64,000 nt of DNA from an uncultured Ignavibacteria bacterium. GTDB lineage: Bacteria; Bacteroidota; Ignavibacteria; Ch128b. The translations under genes were made by a program, and so were the position numbers. Shown here in pieces: positions 56,140 to 64,000 of this stretch; position 1 is the stretch's first letter; every line of letters begins with the position of its first letter. Location: contig CALDZP010000028.1 in assembly GCA_937944105.1 (NCBI GenBank), positions 1 through 64,000 of the forward strand, given 5' to 3'. Under the pieces are notes generated by a model. The model was not told the origin of the DNA, searched no databases, and worked only from the letters and a program-made list of their open reading frames with translations.

Positions 56140-56910
56140 TTGTTTATAGAAAAAATCCTTACACTATTTTTTAAGAAAAAGAAAAAAAAATTCGATAAGT
56201 TAATTGAGTACCGACTAATTAGAATAGAAAAATTAGTCGGTACTAAAATTAATAATCCCTATCTATATATTGAGGCTCTAACTCATCGTTCGGGTGTTAA
56301 TATCTCTCCACTTAGAAAAAAAATTTCCAATGAAAGACTTGAGTTTTTAGGAGATTCAGTCTTAAATCTCGTTGTGACAAAATATATTTTTTCAAAATTT
56401 ATTAACGAAGATGAAGGACAAATGACAATTTTACGCTCGAGATTTGTTAACAAAGATATTTTATTAAATGTAGCGAATAAATTAAAAATATCAGAATTAC
56501 TTTTTGTTAATGAAAATGCAGCCTCGGCTATAGAATCGGGGGCAAAGTCAATTCTTGTTGATTCTGTTGAAGCATTAATAGGTGCTATTTATCTAGATCT
56601 GGGGTTTGATGTTGTAAATAAATTTATTATGCGATATATCATCAAACCTAATATTAACTTAGTAAATGTTAAAGATCAGAATTTTAAAAGTCAATTGCTT
56701 GAATATGTTCAATCGAAAAAGCTTTCGTCTCCAAAATATGATGTGATTAAAGAAGAAGGACCACAACATGCTAAAAAATTTACAGTTCAGGTTTCCATTA
56801 ATGGAAAGCCACTAGGTATTGGTTCAGGCAACACAAAGAAAGCAGCTGAACAGTTAGCGGCTAAACAGGCAATTGAAAGCATTAAAAAAATTCTTGATAA
56901 TTCCAAATAA
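56140..56910 (+). CDS. rnc: Ribonuclease III
   Basis: 256 residues. The RNase III signature ERLEFLGDSVLNLVVTKYIF includes the catalytic acids, with VEALIGAIYLDLG as the second; a C-terminal dsRNA-binding domain ends with KKAAEQLAAKQAIESI. It cuts double-stranded RNA in rRNA and mRNA processing. The start is TTG, two bases after the fabF stop and without SD, so it depends on reinitiation. Codons 15-17 are AAA AAA AAA (56182-56190), and the following codons form a 14-bp perfect hairpin (56207-56244), features that may limit its own synthesis. Confidence 0.95.
   Translation: MFIEKILTLFFKKKKKKFDKLIEYRLIRIEKLVGTKINNPYLYIEALTHRSGVNISPLRKKISNERLEFLGDSVLNLVVTKYIFSKFINEDEGQMTILRSRFVNKDILLNVANKLKISELLFVNENAASAIESGAKSILVDSVEALIGAIYLDLGFDVVNKFIMRYIIKPNINLVNVKDQNFKSQLLEYVQSKKLSSPKYDVIKEEGPQHAKKFTVQVSINGKPLGIGSGNTKKAAEQLAAKQAIESIKKILDNSK
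56207..56244 (+). promoter_or_regulatory. Perfect 14-bp hairpin inside the rnc 5' coding region
   Basis: AGTACCGACTAATT (56207-56220) and AATTAGTCGGTACT (56231-56244) pair without mismatch around a 10-base loop. The duplex is long enough to approach an RNase III substrate and lies ~65 bases into the rnc message. E. coli rnc is autoregulated by cleavage of a leader stem-loop; this could be an intragenic equivalent. The coding sequence is intact through it. Confidence 0.55.
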
Positions 56911-56985
56911 TTTCATACCAAATTTTGACTTATACCTTTCTTATATTTGAAAAAAATATTTCCTTAAACAGTTGGAAAATAAACT

Positions 56986-59871
56986 ATGGAACAAAAAAAT
57001 TTATTCGAACAATTCTCCTCCCGTCATATTGGACCCAATTTCTCTGAAATAAATGAAATGATTAAGGAAATTGGGGTCGATTCTTTAGATCAATTAGTTG
57101 ACGAAACAATTCCTGAAAATATTAGATTCAGAGAAAGATTAAATTTATCTGAACCATTAACTGAACACGAATTTATTCAACACATAAAGCAAATTGCCTC
57201 AAAAAATAGAGTTTACCGTTCATACATTGGGCTTGGATATTATGGAACAATTGTTCCGAGTGTAATAAAGCGAAATATACTTGAAAATCCAGGATGGTAT
57301 ACTCAATATACTCCATACCAGGCAGAAATTTCTCAGGGCAGATTAGAAGCCCTTATGAATTTTCAAACAATGATTTCCGAGCTAACCCGATTGCCTATTA
57401 CAAATGCTTCGCTCCTTGATGAAGGAACAGCTTGCGGTGAAGCAATGAATATGCTTTATGCAATTTCACAATCTAAAAATCCTGATGCAAATATTTTTCT
57501 AGTTGATTCAAAAGTTTTTCCTCACACTATTGATGTTGTAAAAACGAGAGCAATTCCTCACGGAATAGAAGTAATAGTTACAAATGAGTTAGAACAAAAA
57601 TTAAATGAAAAAGTATTTGGAATTCTTGTTCAATACCCTGATGGTGATGGAGAGATACGGGATTATTCAAATTTATTCTTTAAAGCAAAGGAAAAAAATG
57701 TTTTAATTGTAGCTGCGGCTGATATAATGTCTTTGGTCCTCTTAAAATCTCCAGCAGAATTTGGTGCTGATGTAGTAGTAGGTTCAACTCAAAGATTTGG
57801 TGTTCCTATGGGCTTTGGTGGACCACATGCAGCATATTTTGCTACCAGAGAGGAATATAAGCGATTTGTACCTGGTAGGATCATTGGTTTATCTATTGAT
57901 CGTCATGGTGACCCAGCATATAGAATGGCTCTTCAAACAAGGGAACAACATATAAAAAGAGAAAAAGCAACGAGCAATATTTGTACAGCTCAAGTTTTAC
58001 TTGCGATTATGGCTTCAATGTATACGGTTTATCATGGACCAGAAGGATTGAAAAGAATTGCTAATAGAATTCATTTATTTACAAATTTTCTAAACCAAAA
58101 ACTTAAACAACTCGGATATAATCAAGTTAATAAATATTTCTTTGATACATTAAAAATTGATTTTAACTCAAGTCCCGAACTAATTGGTAGAATAAAAGCT
58201 CTTGCAGAACAAAAAAAGATTAATTTTAATTATTTCACTAAATGTTGTGTTGGAATTTCTCTTGATGAAACTGTTACTCTAAAAGATTTAAATGACATCT
58301 TAGAAATTTTTCATGAAGTCAAAGAAATCAATTTTGAACCAATTGAAAAAATTGAAAATATTGAAAGTAATTTGCCAGTCCAGTTTATCCGTCAAGATGA
58401 AATTTTACAACAAAAAGTTTTCAACTCTTATCACACCGAAACGGAGATGATGAGATATATTAGAATGCTTGAGTCAAGAGATTTATCCCTTAATTATGGA
58501 ATGATTCCACTGGGGAGTTGTACAATGAAATTGAATGCGGCAACTGAGATGTTAGCTTTATCCATGGATGAATTTGCCAATATCCATCCTTTTGTTCCAT
58601 CAGAACAAGCAGAAGGTTATTTGGAATTAATTAATGAACTAAGTAAAGACTTACTTGAAATTACTGGTTTCGATGGGATCTCATTACAACCTAATTCTGG
58701 TGCTCAAGGTGAATTTACTGGATTAATGGTAATTCGTGCATATCATCATTCAAGAGGAGAAAATCAGAGAAATGTAGTTTTAATTCCAGCTTCAGCTCAT
58801 GGAACCAATCCTGCAAGTGCTGTAATGGCTGGAAATAAAGTCGTGGTAGTGAATTGTGACGAGTCGGGCAATATTGATATAAGCGATTTGAAACAAAAAG
58901 CAGAAATGTTTAAGGATAAATTATCTGCATTGATGGTAACTTACCCTTCTACACATGGGGTATTCGAGGAAGAAATTAAGGAGATTTGTGAGATTATTCA
59001 TTTTTATGGTGGACAGGTTTATATGGATGGAGCAAACCTAAATGCTCAAGTTGGTTTGACCAAACCAAAATTAATTGGTGCTGATGTTTGTCACCTAAAT
59101 CTTCACAAAACTTTTGCAATTCCTCATGGAGGTGGTGGCCCTGGAATGGGACCAATTGTAGTCGCTAAGCATTTAGTTCCTTTTTTACCAAATCATAATT
59201 TTATTAAAACAGGTGGGGAAAAAGGAATAACTGCTGTTGCATCAGCACCTTTTGGAAGCGCAAGTATTTTGACTATTTCATATGCTTATATAAAAATGAT
59301 GGGTGTGGATGGATTAACACTTGCATCTCAAGTTGCAATCTTAAATGCAAATTATATCAAGGCAAAACTTGAAAAGTATTATAAGGTTCTTTATACAGGT
59401 AAAAGAAATAGAGTAGGCCACGAATTAATTTTTGATGTTAGGGAGTTTAAATATTCTGCAAATGTTGATGTAGAGGATATTGCGAAGAGGTTAATGGATT
59501 ATGGTTTTCATGCACCTACTGTATCTTTCCCTGTACCTGGCACACTGATGGTTGAACCAACAGAAAGTGAAAATAAAAAAGAACTTGATAGATTTTGTGA
59601 TGCAATGATTAAAATTAGAGAAGAAATTCATGAAATTGAAGTGGGGCTTATGGATAAAGAAGATAATCCACTTAAAAATGCACCGCATACTTTAAAGGAT
59701 TTAGTAAATGAAAATTGGACACACAAATATTCTCGCGAAAAAGCTGTCTTCCCAACAATATTTACACGAGTAAATAAATTTTGGCCGTATGTGTCTCGTG
59801 TCAATAATGCTTACGGAGATAGAAACTTAATTTGTACATGTGATCCAATTGAACTTTATATGGAAAGTTAA
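56986..59871 (+). CDS. gcvP: Glycine dehydrogenase (decarboxylating), P protein
   Basis: 961 residues: the single-chain form that fuses the P1 and P2 halves found as separate proteins in many bacteria. PLP-binding Lys is in [17 protein letters not shown] in the second half. The N-terminal half has [17 protein letters not shown]. It decarboxylates glycine and moves the aminomethyl group to the lipoyl H protein. gcvT and gcvH are not in the window. A TATATTTG box (56942-56949) lies 37 bases upstream, but without a well-spaced TTTG. The next gene follows by 1 base. Confidence 0.97.
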   Translation: MEQKNLFEQFSSRHIGPNFSEINEMIKEIGVDSLDQLVDETIPENIRFRERLNLSEPLTEHEFIQHIKQIASKNRVYRSYIGLGYYGTIVPSVIKRNILENPGWYTQYTPYQAEISQGRLEALMNFQTMISELTRLPITNASLLDEGTACGEAMNMLYAISQSKNPDANIFLVDSKVFPHTIDVVKTRAIPHGIEVIVTNELEQKLNEKVFGILVQYPDGDGEIRDYSNLFFKAKEKNVLIVAAADIMSLVLLKSPAEFGADVVVGSTQRFGVPMGFGGPHAAYFATREEYKRFVPGRIIGLSIDRHGDPAYRMALQTREQHIKREKATSNICTAQVLLAIMASMYTVYHGPEGLKRIANRIHLFTNFLNQKLKQLGYNQVNKYFFDTLKIDFNSSPELIGRIKALAEQKKINFNYFTKCCVGISLDETVTLKDLNDILEIFHEVKEINFEPIEKIENIESNLPVQFIRQDEILQQKVFNSYHTETEMMRYIRMLESRDLSLNYGMIPLGSCTMKLNAATEMLALSMDEFANIHPFVPSEQAEGYLELINELSKDLLEITGFDGISLQPNSGAQGEFTGLMVIRAYHHSRGENQRNVVLIPASAHGTNPASAVMAGNKVVVVNCDESGNIDISDLKQKAEMFKDKLSALMVTYPSTHGVFEEEIKEICEIIHFYGGQVYMDGANLNAQVGLTKPKLIGADVCHLNLHKTFAIPHGGGGPGMGPIVVAKHLVPFLPNHNFIKTGGEKGITAVASAPFGSASILTISYAYIKMMGVDGLTLASQVAILNANYIKAKLEKYYKVLYTGKRNRVGHELIFDVREFKYSANVDVEDIAKRLMDYGFHAPTVSFPVPGTLMVEPTESENKKELDRFCDAMIKIREEIHEIEVGLMDKEDNPLKNAPHTLKDLVNENWTHKYSREKAVFPTIFTRVNKFWPYVSRVNNAYGDRNLICTCDPIELYMES

Positions 59872-59872
59872 T

Positions 59873-60268
59873 ATGGATAATTTCTGTGAAATTCTTAGTA
59901 ATGCTAAAAATATTGCGGTAGTCGGTATTTCAAATAAACCTGGAAGAGATTCGGGTTGGATTGCAAAATTTCTTAAAGAAAATGGTTTTAATGTGTTTGG
60001 TGTAAATCCTGCTTTGGAAAAATTTGATGAAATTCCAATTTATAAATCCTTAAAAGAAATTCCACAACAAATTGATATTGTAGATATATTTCGAAGATCT
60101 GAGTTTGTTGTAGATATTGTAAAGGAAGCAATTGAAATAAATGCTAAAGTTATATGGATGCAATTGGGTGTAGTAAATTATGAAGCGGAAAAATTAGCAA
60201 AAAGCTCAGGCTTAAAAGTAGTTATGAATCATTGCATTGCAGTTGAATTCAGGAGATGTTTTGGTTGA
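59873..60268 (+). CDS. CoA-binding domain protein (YccU-like)
   Basis: 131 residues from the ATG at 59873 (an earlier in-frame ATG at 59840 lies within gcvP and is not preferred). It is a single Rossmann-like CoA-binding domain: NIAVVGISNKPGRDSGWIAKFL, then VFGVNPALEKFDEIPIY and VIWMQLGVVNYEAEKLA with the late MNHCIAVEFRR. This group resembles the CoA-binding part of succinyl-CoA synthetase and is widespread without a settled role. It overlaps the next gene by 13 bases. Confidence 0.88.
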   Translation: MDNFCEILSNAKNIAVVGISNKPGRDSGWIAKFLKENGFNVFGVNPALEKFDEIPIYKSLKEIPQQIDIVDIFRRSEFVVDIVKEAIEINAKVIWMQLGVVNYEAEKLAKSSGLKVVMNHCIAVEFRRCFG

Positions 60269-61626
60269 AACTAATTGTTTTATTTTTACTCAGCTTGTTA
60301 CTTCAATTTAAGTTATTGTTCGCATATATTCATATCGATACAACATCCGAAGTATTTCATTCGAAAGAACTTAATTTTTCTTTTTTTGATAGTGATAGTA
60401 TAAAAATAGATGAAATAAGAATTCTGGGAAATAAAAAAACTAAATCGGAAACAATTCTACGAGAGTTACATTTTGATCAAAATAAAATAGTTACAAAAAA
60501 TGATTTAAAATTTTTTGAGAATAGAATTTTGAGTCTTGGTATTTTTAATGATGTGAAAGTTTTTGTTTCTCGTGAGTTTGATAAGAATATCATGATAATT
60601 TTAGTTCAAGAATCGTGGTACATTTGGCCTTTGCCATTTATTGATATAGCTGATCGAGATTGGAAAAAAATTACATATGGTTTGAATGTAGGAATTCAAA
60701 ACCTAACGGGAAAAAACGAAAGTCTCAATACAGGTTTCAGTTTAGGATATGATCCTAAATTTTATTTAAGTTATTTTAACCCGAATTTCAGTTTTGAAGA
60801 TAAACTTATTTTTATGTTTAAAACCTCAATTCAAAAGAGAAAAAATAAGAGCCTTAAATCGATTAGTTTGGATGACAAAAATTACAATGAAAAATATTTT
60901 AACATTGAAATTGGAATTGGAAAAAGAATAAATCTTTTTAATTTAATTTTAACATCATTTGCTTATGAATATTTACAAGTTGAGAAATACTTGCCATTAA
61001 GAACGGTTTCTGAAAATGGTATTGATAAATTTTTCTCAATCCTAATTAATTACACTTTTGATTCAAGAGATTTTTCTGCTTATCTAAAGTCAGGCACAAA
61101 TTTAAATTTAGCTTATAAAAAGGTTGGACTTGGTGAATCAGTTGTCAATTACCATATTTTTGCAATTGAAACAAAAAAAATTGTTCAACTTGGTTATCCC
61201 ATTTTATACTTTAGAAATTATTCAAGATTTCTTTCTGGTACTAAATTGCCTTTTTATGCTAATAGTTTTGTTGGTTATCGTGATCGTTTGCGAGGGTATT
61301 TTAATGATGTATTTGAAAGTAATTCGATGACGTTTTCAAATTTTGAATTAAGATTTCCATTGATCGAAAAGTATATTTTACAATTCGATTTACCACTAAT
61401 CCCAGAAGAACTTATAACATATAATCTAAGCATTGATATTCATGCTTTTTTTGATAATGCGTTATTGTTTAATAATAATCAAAGTTTAAAGACTACAAAG
61501 GCTTTCAATGGATTTGGTTTTGGATTTTCTTTTCTTTTCTTACCTTATCGTTCCATTAATCTTGAAGTTGCATGGAATCAACATTATAATTCACAAATAA
61601 TTTTTGATTTGAATTTTCCCTTTTAA
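60256..61626 (+). CDS. Outer-membrane protein with POTRA and beta-barrel domains (BamA/TamA-like)
   Basis: 456 residues. An N-terminal signal (VLFLLSLLLQFKLLFAYIHI) precedes one POTRA domain (IDEIRILGNKKTKSETILRE ... GIFNDVKVFVSRE, about 50-115) and then a barrel of the surface-antigen D15 type, ending with aromatic FDLNFPF. It is much shorter than BamA, which has five POTRAs, so it is not the main assembly factor. It is more likely a small TamA-like or single-POTRA assembly or transport protein. It overlaps the CoA-binding gene by 13 bases and precedes rsmE by 1 base. Confidence 0.8.
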   Translation: MFWLKLIVLFLLSLLLQFKLLFAYIHIDTTSEVFHSKELNFSFFDSDSIKIDEIRILGNKKTKSETILRELHFDQNKIVTKNDLKFFENRILSLGIFNDVKVFVSREFDKNIMIILVQESWYIWPLPFIDIADRDWKKITYGLNVGIQNLTGKNESLNTGFSLGYDPKFYLSYFNPNFSFEDKLIFMFKTSIQKRKNKSLKSISLDDKNYNEKYFNIEIGIGKRINLFNLILTSFAYEYLQVEKYLPLRTVSENGIDKFFSILINYTFDSRDFSAYLKSGTNLNLAYKKVGLGESVVNYHIFAIETKKIVQLGYPILYFRNYSRFLSGTKLPFYANSFVGYRDRLRGYFNDVFESNSMTFSNFELRFPLIEKYILQFDLPLIPEELITYNLSIDIHAFFDNALLFNNNQSLKTTKAFNGFGFGFSFLFLPYRSINLEVAWNQHYNSQIIFDLNFPF

Positions 61627-61627
61627 T

Positions 61628-62344
61628 ATGGATTTGTTTTATAATCCTCAATTAAGCAAAACCCCGAGTTTTTTAAAGTTTCAAGGTGAAGAATTTCATC
61701 ACATAACAAGAGTATTAAGATATGACATTGGTCAAGAGCTTTTTATAACTAATGGTAAAGGATTAATTGCAAAGGCTAAACTTATTAAAATATCAAAGAG
61801 CGAATGTGAATGTGAAATTATCAATATTGAATCATTCATTCCTTCAGAGAAAAAAATACTTGCATTATTGCCAATTTTAAGAAATCAAGAAAGATTTGAA
61901 TTCGCACTGGAAAAGTTAACAGAGTTAGGAGTGACTGAGATAGTTCCTTATTATAGTGAAAGAACAGTAAAGAAGAATTATCGTAAAGATAGAGCACAGA
62001 AAATTTTAATTTCAGCTATTAAACAATCATTCAATCCATATTTGCCAGATCTTAGTGAATTAATTTCGTTCAAAGATTTCTTTAATTCTATTCATCCAGA
62101 TAATTTAATACTTTTCGGAAAACCTGACGGTAAATTACTAATTAATTTGAAAGATAGTATTAACATTAACTATTACAAAAATTTTATCATTACAGTTGGA
62201 CCAGAAGGTGATTTTACTGAGAGTGAATTGAATTTATTAAATGCTAAGGGTGGAATTGCAGTAAATCTTGGAGGAAACAGATTGAGGAGTGAGACAGCTA
62301 TTATCTGTCTGCTCTCTCAATTAAAAATGTTAATAGCTTTTTAA
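61628..62344 (+). CDS. rsmE: 16S rRNA (uracil1498-N3)-methyltransferase
   Basis: 238 residues of the SPOUT knot family: N-terminal PUA-like region with EEFHHITRVLRYDIGQELFI, ALEKLTELGVTEIVPYYSERT and the SAM knot TVGPEGDFTESELNLL ... NLGGNRLRSETAII. It methylates U1498 of 16S rRNA. It ends 6 bases before the end of convergent punA with no visible terminator between them. Confidence 0.94.
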   Translation: MDLFYNPQLSKTPSFLKFQGEEFHHITRVLRYDIGQELFITNGKGLIAKAKLIKISKSECECEIINIESFIPSEKKILALLPILRNQERFEFALEKLTELGVTEIVPYYSERTVKKNYRKDRAQKILISAIKQSFNPYLPDLSELISFKDFFNSIHPDNLILFGKPDGKLLINLKDSININYYKNFIITVGPEGDFTESELNLLNAKGGIAVNLGGNRLRSETAIICLLSQLKMLIAF

Positions 62345-62350
62345 AAGGAA

Positions 62351-63169
62351 TTAAATCTTCCAGCTACGGGGAAGTTCTTTTATTATAGTTTTTAGAAGTT
62401 TGGAAAATTTATCTTTTACAATATTTGCTGTATCAGTGACTTCATCATGGCTCAATTTATTTTCGGTTATTCCTGCTGCATAATTGGTTATACAGGATAT
62501 GGCAATTACCGGTAGATCGTTATTTGATGCATATAATACTTCTGGTATAGTAGACATTCCCACTGCGTCACAACCAGCTTTCTTCAAAAAACGAATTTCT
62601 GCGGGTGTTTCATAACTCGGACCAGAAGAGTAAACATAAACTCCTCTTTTCAATTCGATTTCATTTTGTATACTTAGTTCAAAAATAAAGTCATTTAATT
62701 CTTTTTTTATTGCAAATTTATTTTTTGGATATTGAGCCAGTGATCTGAATTTAGATTTATAATGAATGAAAAATAAATCATCAATCAACATTAAATCAGC
62801 GGGCTTTAAATGTTCAGAAATCCCACCTGCCGCATTTGTAACGATTAAATATTTGGAATTAAATAATTTTGAAATAACCGAAGGAATTACAACTTGATCT
62901 ATGGAATATCCTTCATATAAATGAATTCTACCTTTGAAAACTAAATGATATGAATTACTATACTCACATAAAAAAACTTTACCAGAATGTCCAGGAATTG
63001 TAGATATGGGGTAGCCTTCAATTTCACTTGTATTTATTGAAGTAACTAAATTTAGTTCATCCGCAAAATCACCAAGCCCTGAACCTAAAATTATAGAACT
63101 TTTAATTTTAACATCACCAAATTTTTTTTTGATTGGTTCAAAAATTTTTTGAAAGTTAATTGAAGCCAT
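62351..63169 (-). CDS. punA: Purine nucleoside phosphorylase
   Basis: About 272 residues from the ATG at 63169, which overlaps the transporter's stop (TGATG); a GTG one codon earlier is possible. It has the trimeric PNP motifs ILGSGLGDFADEL, PGHSGKVF, GRIHLYEGYS, TNAAGGISEHLKP and GPSYETPAEIRFLKKAGCD with MSTIPEVLYA. It splits inosine or guanosine to base and ribose-1-phosphate with phosphate. The direct overlap with the CNT transporter makes a nucleoside uptake and salvage pair. Confidence 0.94.
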   Translation of the reverse strand: MASINFQKIFEPIKKKFGDVKIKSSIILGSGLGDFADELNLVTSINTSEIEGYPISTIPGHSGKVFLCEYSNSYHLVFKGRIHLYEGYSIDQVVIPSVISKLFNSKYLIVTNAAGGISEHLKPADLMLIDDLFFIHYKSKFRSLAQYPKNKFAIKKELNDFIFELSIQNEIELKRGVYVYSSGPSYETPAEIRFLKKAGCDAVGMSTIPEVLYASNNDLPVIAISCITNYAAGITENKLSHDEVTDTANIVKDKFSKLLKTIIKELPRSWKI

Positions 63170-64000
63170 CACAAAATGAATCCCGCAATTGTTGCAGTTA
63201 ATAAGTTCGCCAGAGTTCCACCGGCTACAGCTCTTAATCCAAGTGATGCTAAATCTTTCCTTCTTTCAGGAGCGAGAGGAGATATTCCACCAATTTGAAT
63301 AGCAATTGATGAAAAGTTTGCAAATCCACAAAGAGCAAAAGTCGCCATAGTTATTGACTTTTCTGAAATAAATTTTCCTTGTTGTATCAAGGAAGACATA
63401 TCCAGATAAGCGACAAATTCATTCAATACGATTTTAGTCCCTATAAGACTACCAAAATTTATTGCATCATGCCATGGTATACCAATAGCCAGAGCCAGAA
63501 ATTGGAGAATTAAGCCAAAAACTAATTGTAAGTTTAAAGGTTGCTTGAAGTGCTCAATTGTTATAGCATTTAATCCAGTAAAACCGCCAACCCATTCCAA
63601 TAAATAATTTATCAGAGCAATTAGAGCAATGAAAGCAATTAACATAGCTCCTACATTTAAGGCAAGTTTTAAACCATCAGAAGCTCCTCCGGCAGCTGCT
63701 TCGATGGCATTGGAAGCATTTTTTTCAATTTTAACCTTTACAGTTCCTTTTGTAACGGGTTCACCTGTTTCAGGAAAAATTATTTTTGAAATCGCAAGGG
63801 AAGCGGGAGCAGCCATGACACTTGCTCCAAGTAGATGAGTTGCAAATTTTAGTTGAGCAGCATCTATAGGTAAATTATGTGCCACAGCATAAGCTGAACC
63901 CAACATTTGGATATATGCAGCCATAACACCACCAGCAATAGTTGCCATGCCACCAACCATTATTGTTAACAACTCGGAGTTAGTTAAATCTTTTATAAAG
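63169..64000 (-). CDS. Concentrative nucleoside transporter (NupC/CNT family), partial
   Basis: The 3' part of a gene whose 5' end lies beyond the right edge; the frame is open to base 64000. About 277 residues are visible, starting FIKDLTNSELLTIMVGGMA, the CNT signature region, then AYIQMLG, GLKLALNVGAMLIAFIALIA and FALCGFANFSSIAIQIGGIS, as in the C-terminal core of NupC-type proteins. These use sodium or proton gradients to import nucleosides. The stop overlaps the punA ATG, so the nucleosides probably feed straight into phosphorolysis. Confidence 0.93.
   Translation of the reverse strand, partial: FIKDLTNSELLTIMVGGMATIAGGVMAAYIQMLGSAYAVAHNLPIDAAQLKFATHLLGASVMAAPASLAISKIIFPETGEPVTKGTVKVKIEKNASNAIEAAAGGASDGLKLALNVGAMLIAFIALIALINYLLEWVGGFTGLNAITIEHFKQPLNLQLVFGLILQFLALAIGIPWHDAINFGSLIGTKIVLNEFVAYLDMSSLIQQGKFISEKSITMATFALCGFANFSSIAIQIGGISPLAPERRKDLASLGLRAVAGGTLANLLTATIAGFIL

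Noticed and set aside
56942-56949. TATATTTG promoter box before gcvP
   Set aside because: The nearest TTTG is only 14 bases upstream, too close for the 19-21 base spacer, so it was not listed as a promoter.

Overview
This 64 kb window is AT-rich, gene-dense chromosome from a member of the FCB superphylum, most likely the Ignavibacteria (relatives of Ignavibacterium/Melioribacter). This taxonomic call is an inference. It rests on a secreted protein ending in a type IX secretion (Por) sorting domain with the NYSNPFNPVTTISY signature, a TonB receptor with a carboxypeptidase-regulatory-like N-domain, a complete Alternative Complex III plus A2-type cytochrome oxidase locus, and promoters of the Bacteroidetes form TTTG-N20-TAnnTTTG. 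Unlike many Bacteroidetes, most genes here have clear Shine-Dalgarno (SD) sequences. I see no rRNA, tRNA, CRISPR array, insertion sequence or prophage.

Layout. 1-2.5 kb: a secreted HExxH metallopeptidase with a T9SS tail, entering from the left and broken by an apparent frameshift. 2.8-7.9 kb: ybaB-recR-methyltransferase, two lipoproteins (one apparently starting with ATT), a phosphoglucomutase/phosphomannomutase and ftsX. 7.9-11.1 kb: a large hybrid histidine kinase. 11.2-16.3 kb: glmS, then a cPGS-like P-loop protein, carbamate kinase and ornithine carbamoyltransferase. 16.4-22.1 kb (minus): a PLP decarboxylase, a patatin and pyrC-pyrB-pyrR, preceded by a leader that combines a PyrR-binding hairpin, a leader peptide and an attenuator. 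22.1-29.8 kb: a TonB receptor, xseA-xseB-dxs-oxidoreductase and rplU-rpmA. 29.8-34.6 kb (minus): mdh, an RsbW-like ATPase, an outer-membrane protein and a beta-CASP nuclease.

34.8-49.5 kb is one long plus-strand respiratory locus: actA, a 58-residue unknown ORF, actB, actC, an actD-actE fusion, actF, a monohaem cytochrome, SCO, cytochrome oxidase subunits I-III-IV-II, haem O synthase and a membrane protein with a C-terminal cytochrome c domain. Together these would carry electrons from quinol through ACIII and cytochrome c to an aa3-type oxygen reductase. 49.5-56.9 kb is the classic DUF177-rpmF-plsX-fabH-fabD-(DUF3109)-fabG-acpP-fabF-rnc fatty-acid cluster; rnc carries a 14-bp perfect hairpin inside its own 5' coding region. 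57-64 kb: gcvP, a CoA-binding protein, a POTRA/barrel outer-membrane protein and rsmE, then minus-strand punA and a CNT nucleoside transporter that runs off the right edge.

Most of the window is housekeeping. The best candidates for new biology are the pyr leader (a possible hybrid of PyrR control and leader-peptide-coupled attenuation), the rnc intragenic hairpin, the cPGS-like/arcC/argF cluster, the G-rich inverted-repeat element at 17971-18054, and two genes easily missed by automated calling (the ATT-start lipoprotein and the small ORF between actA and actB).
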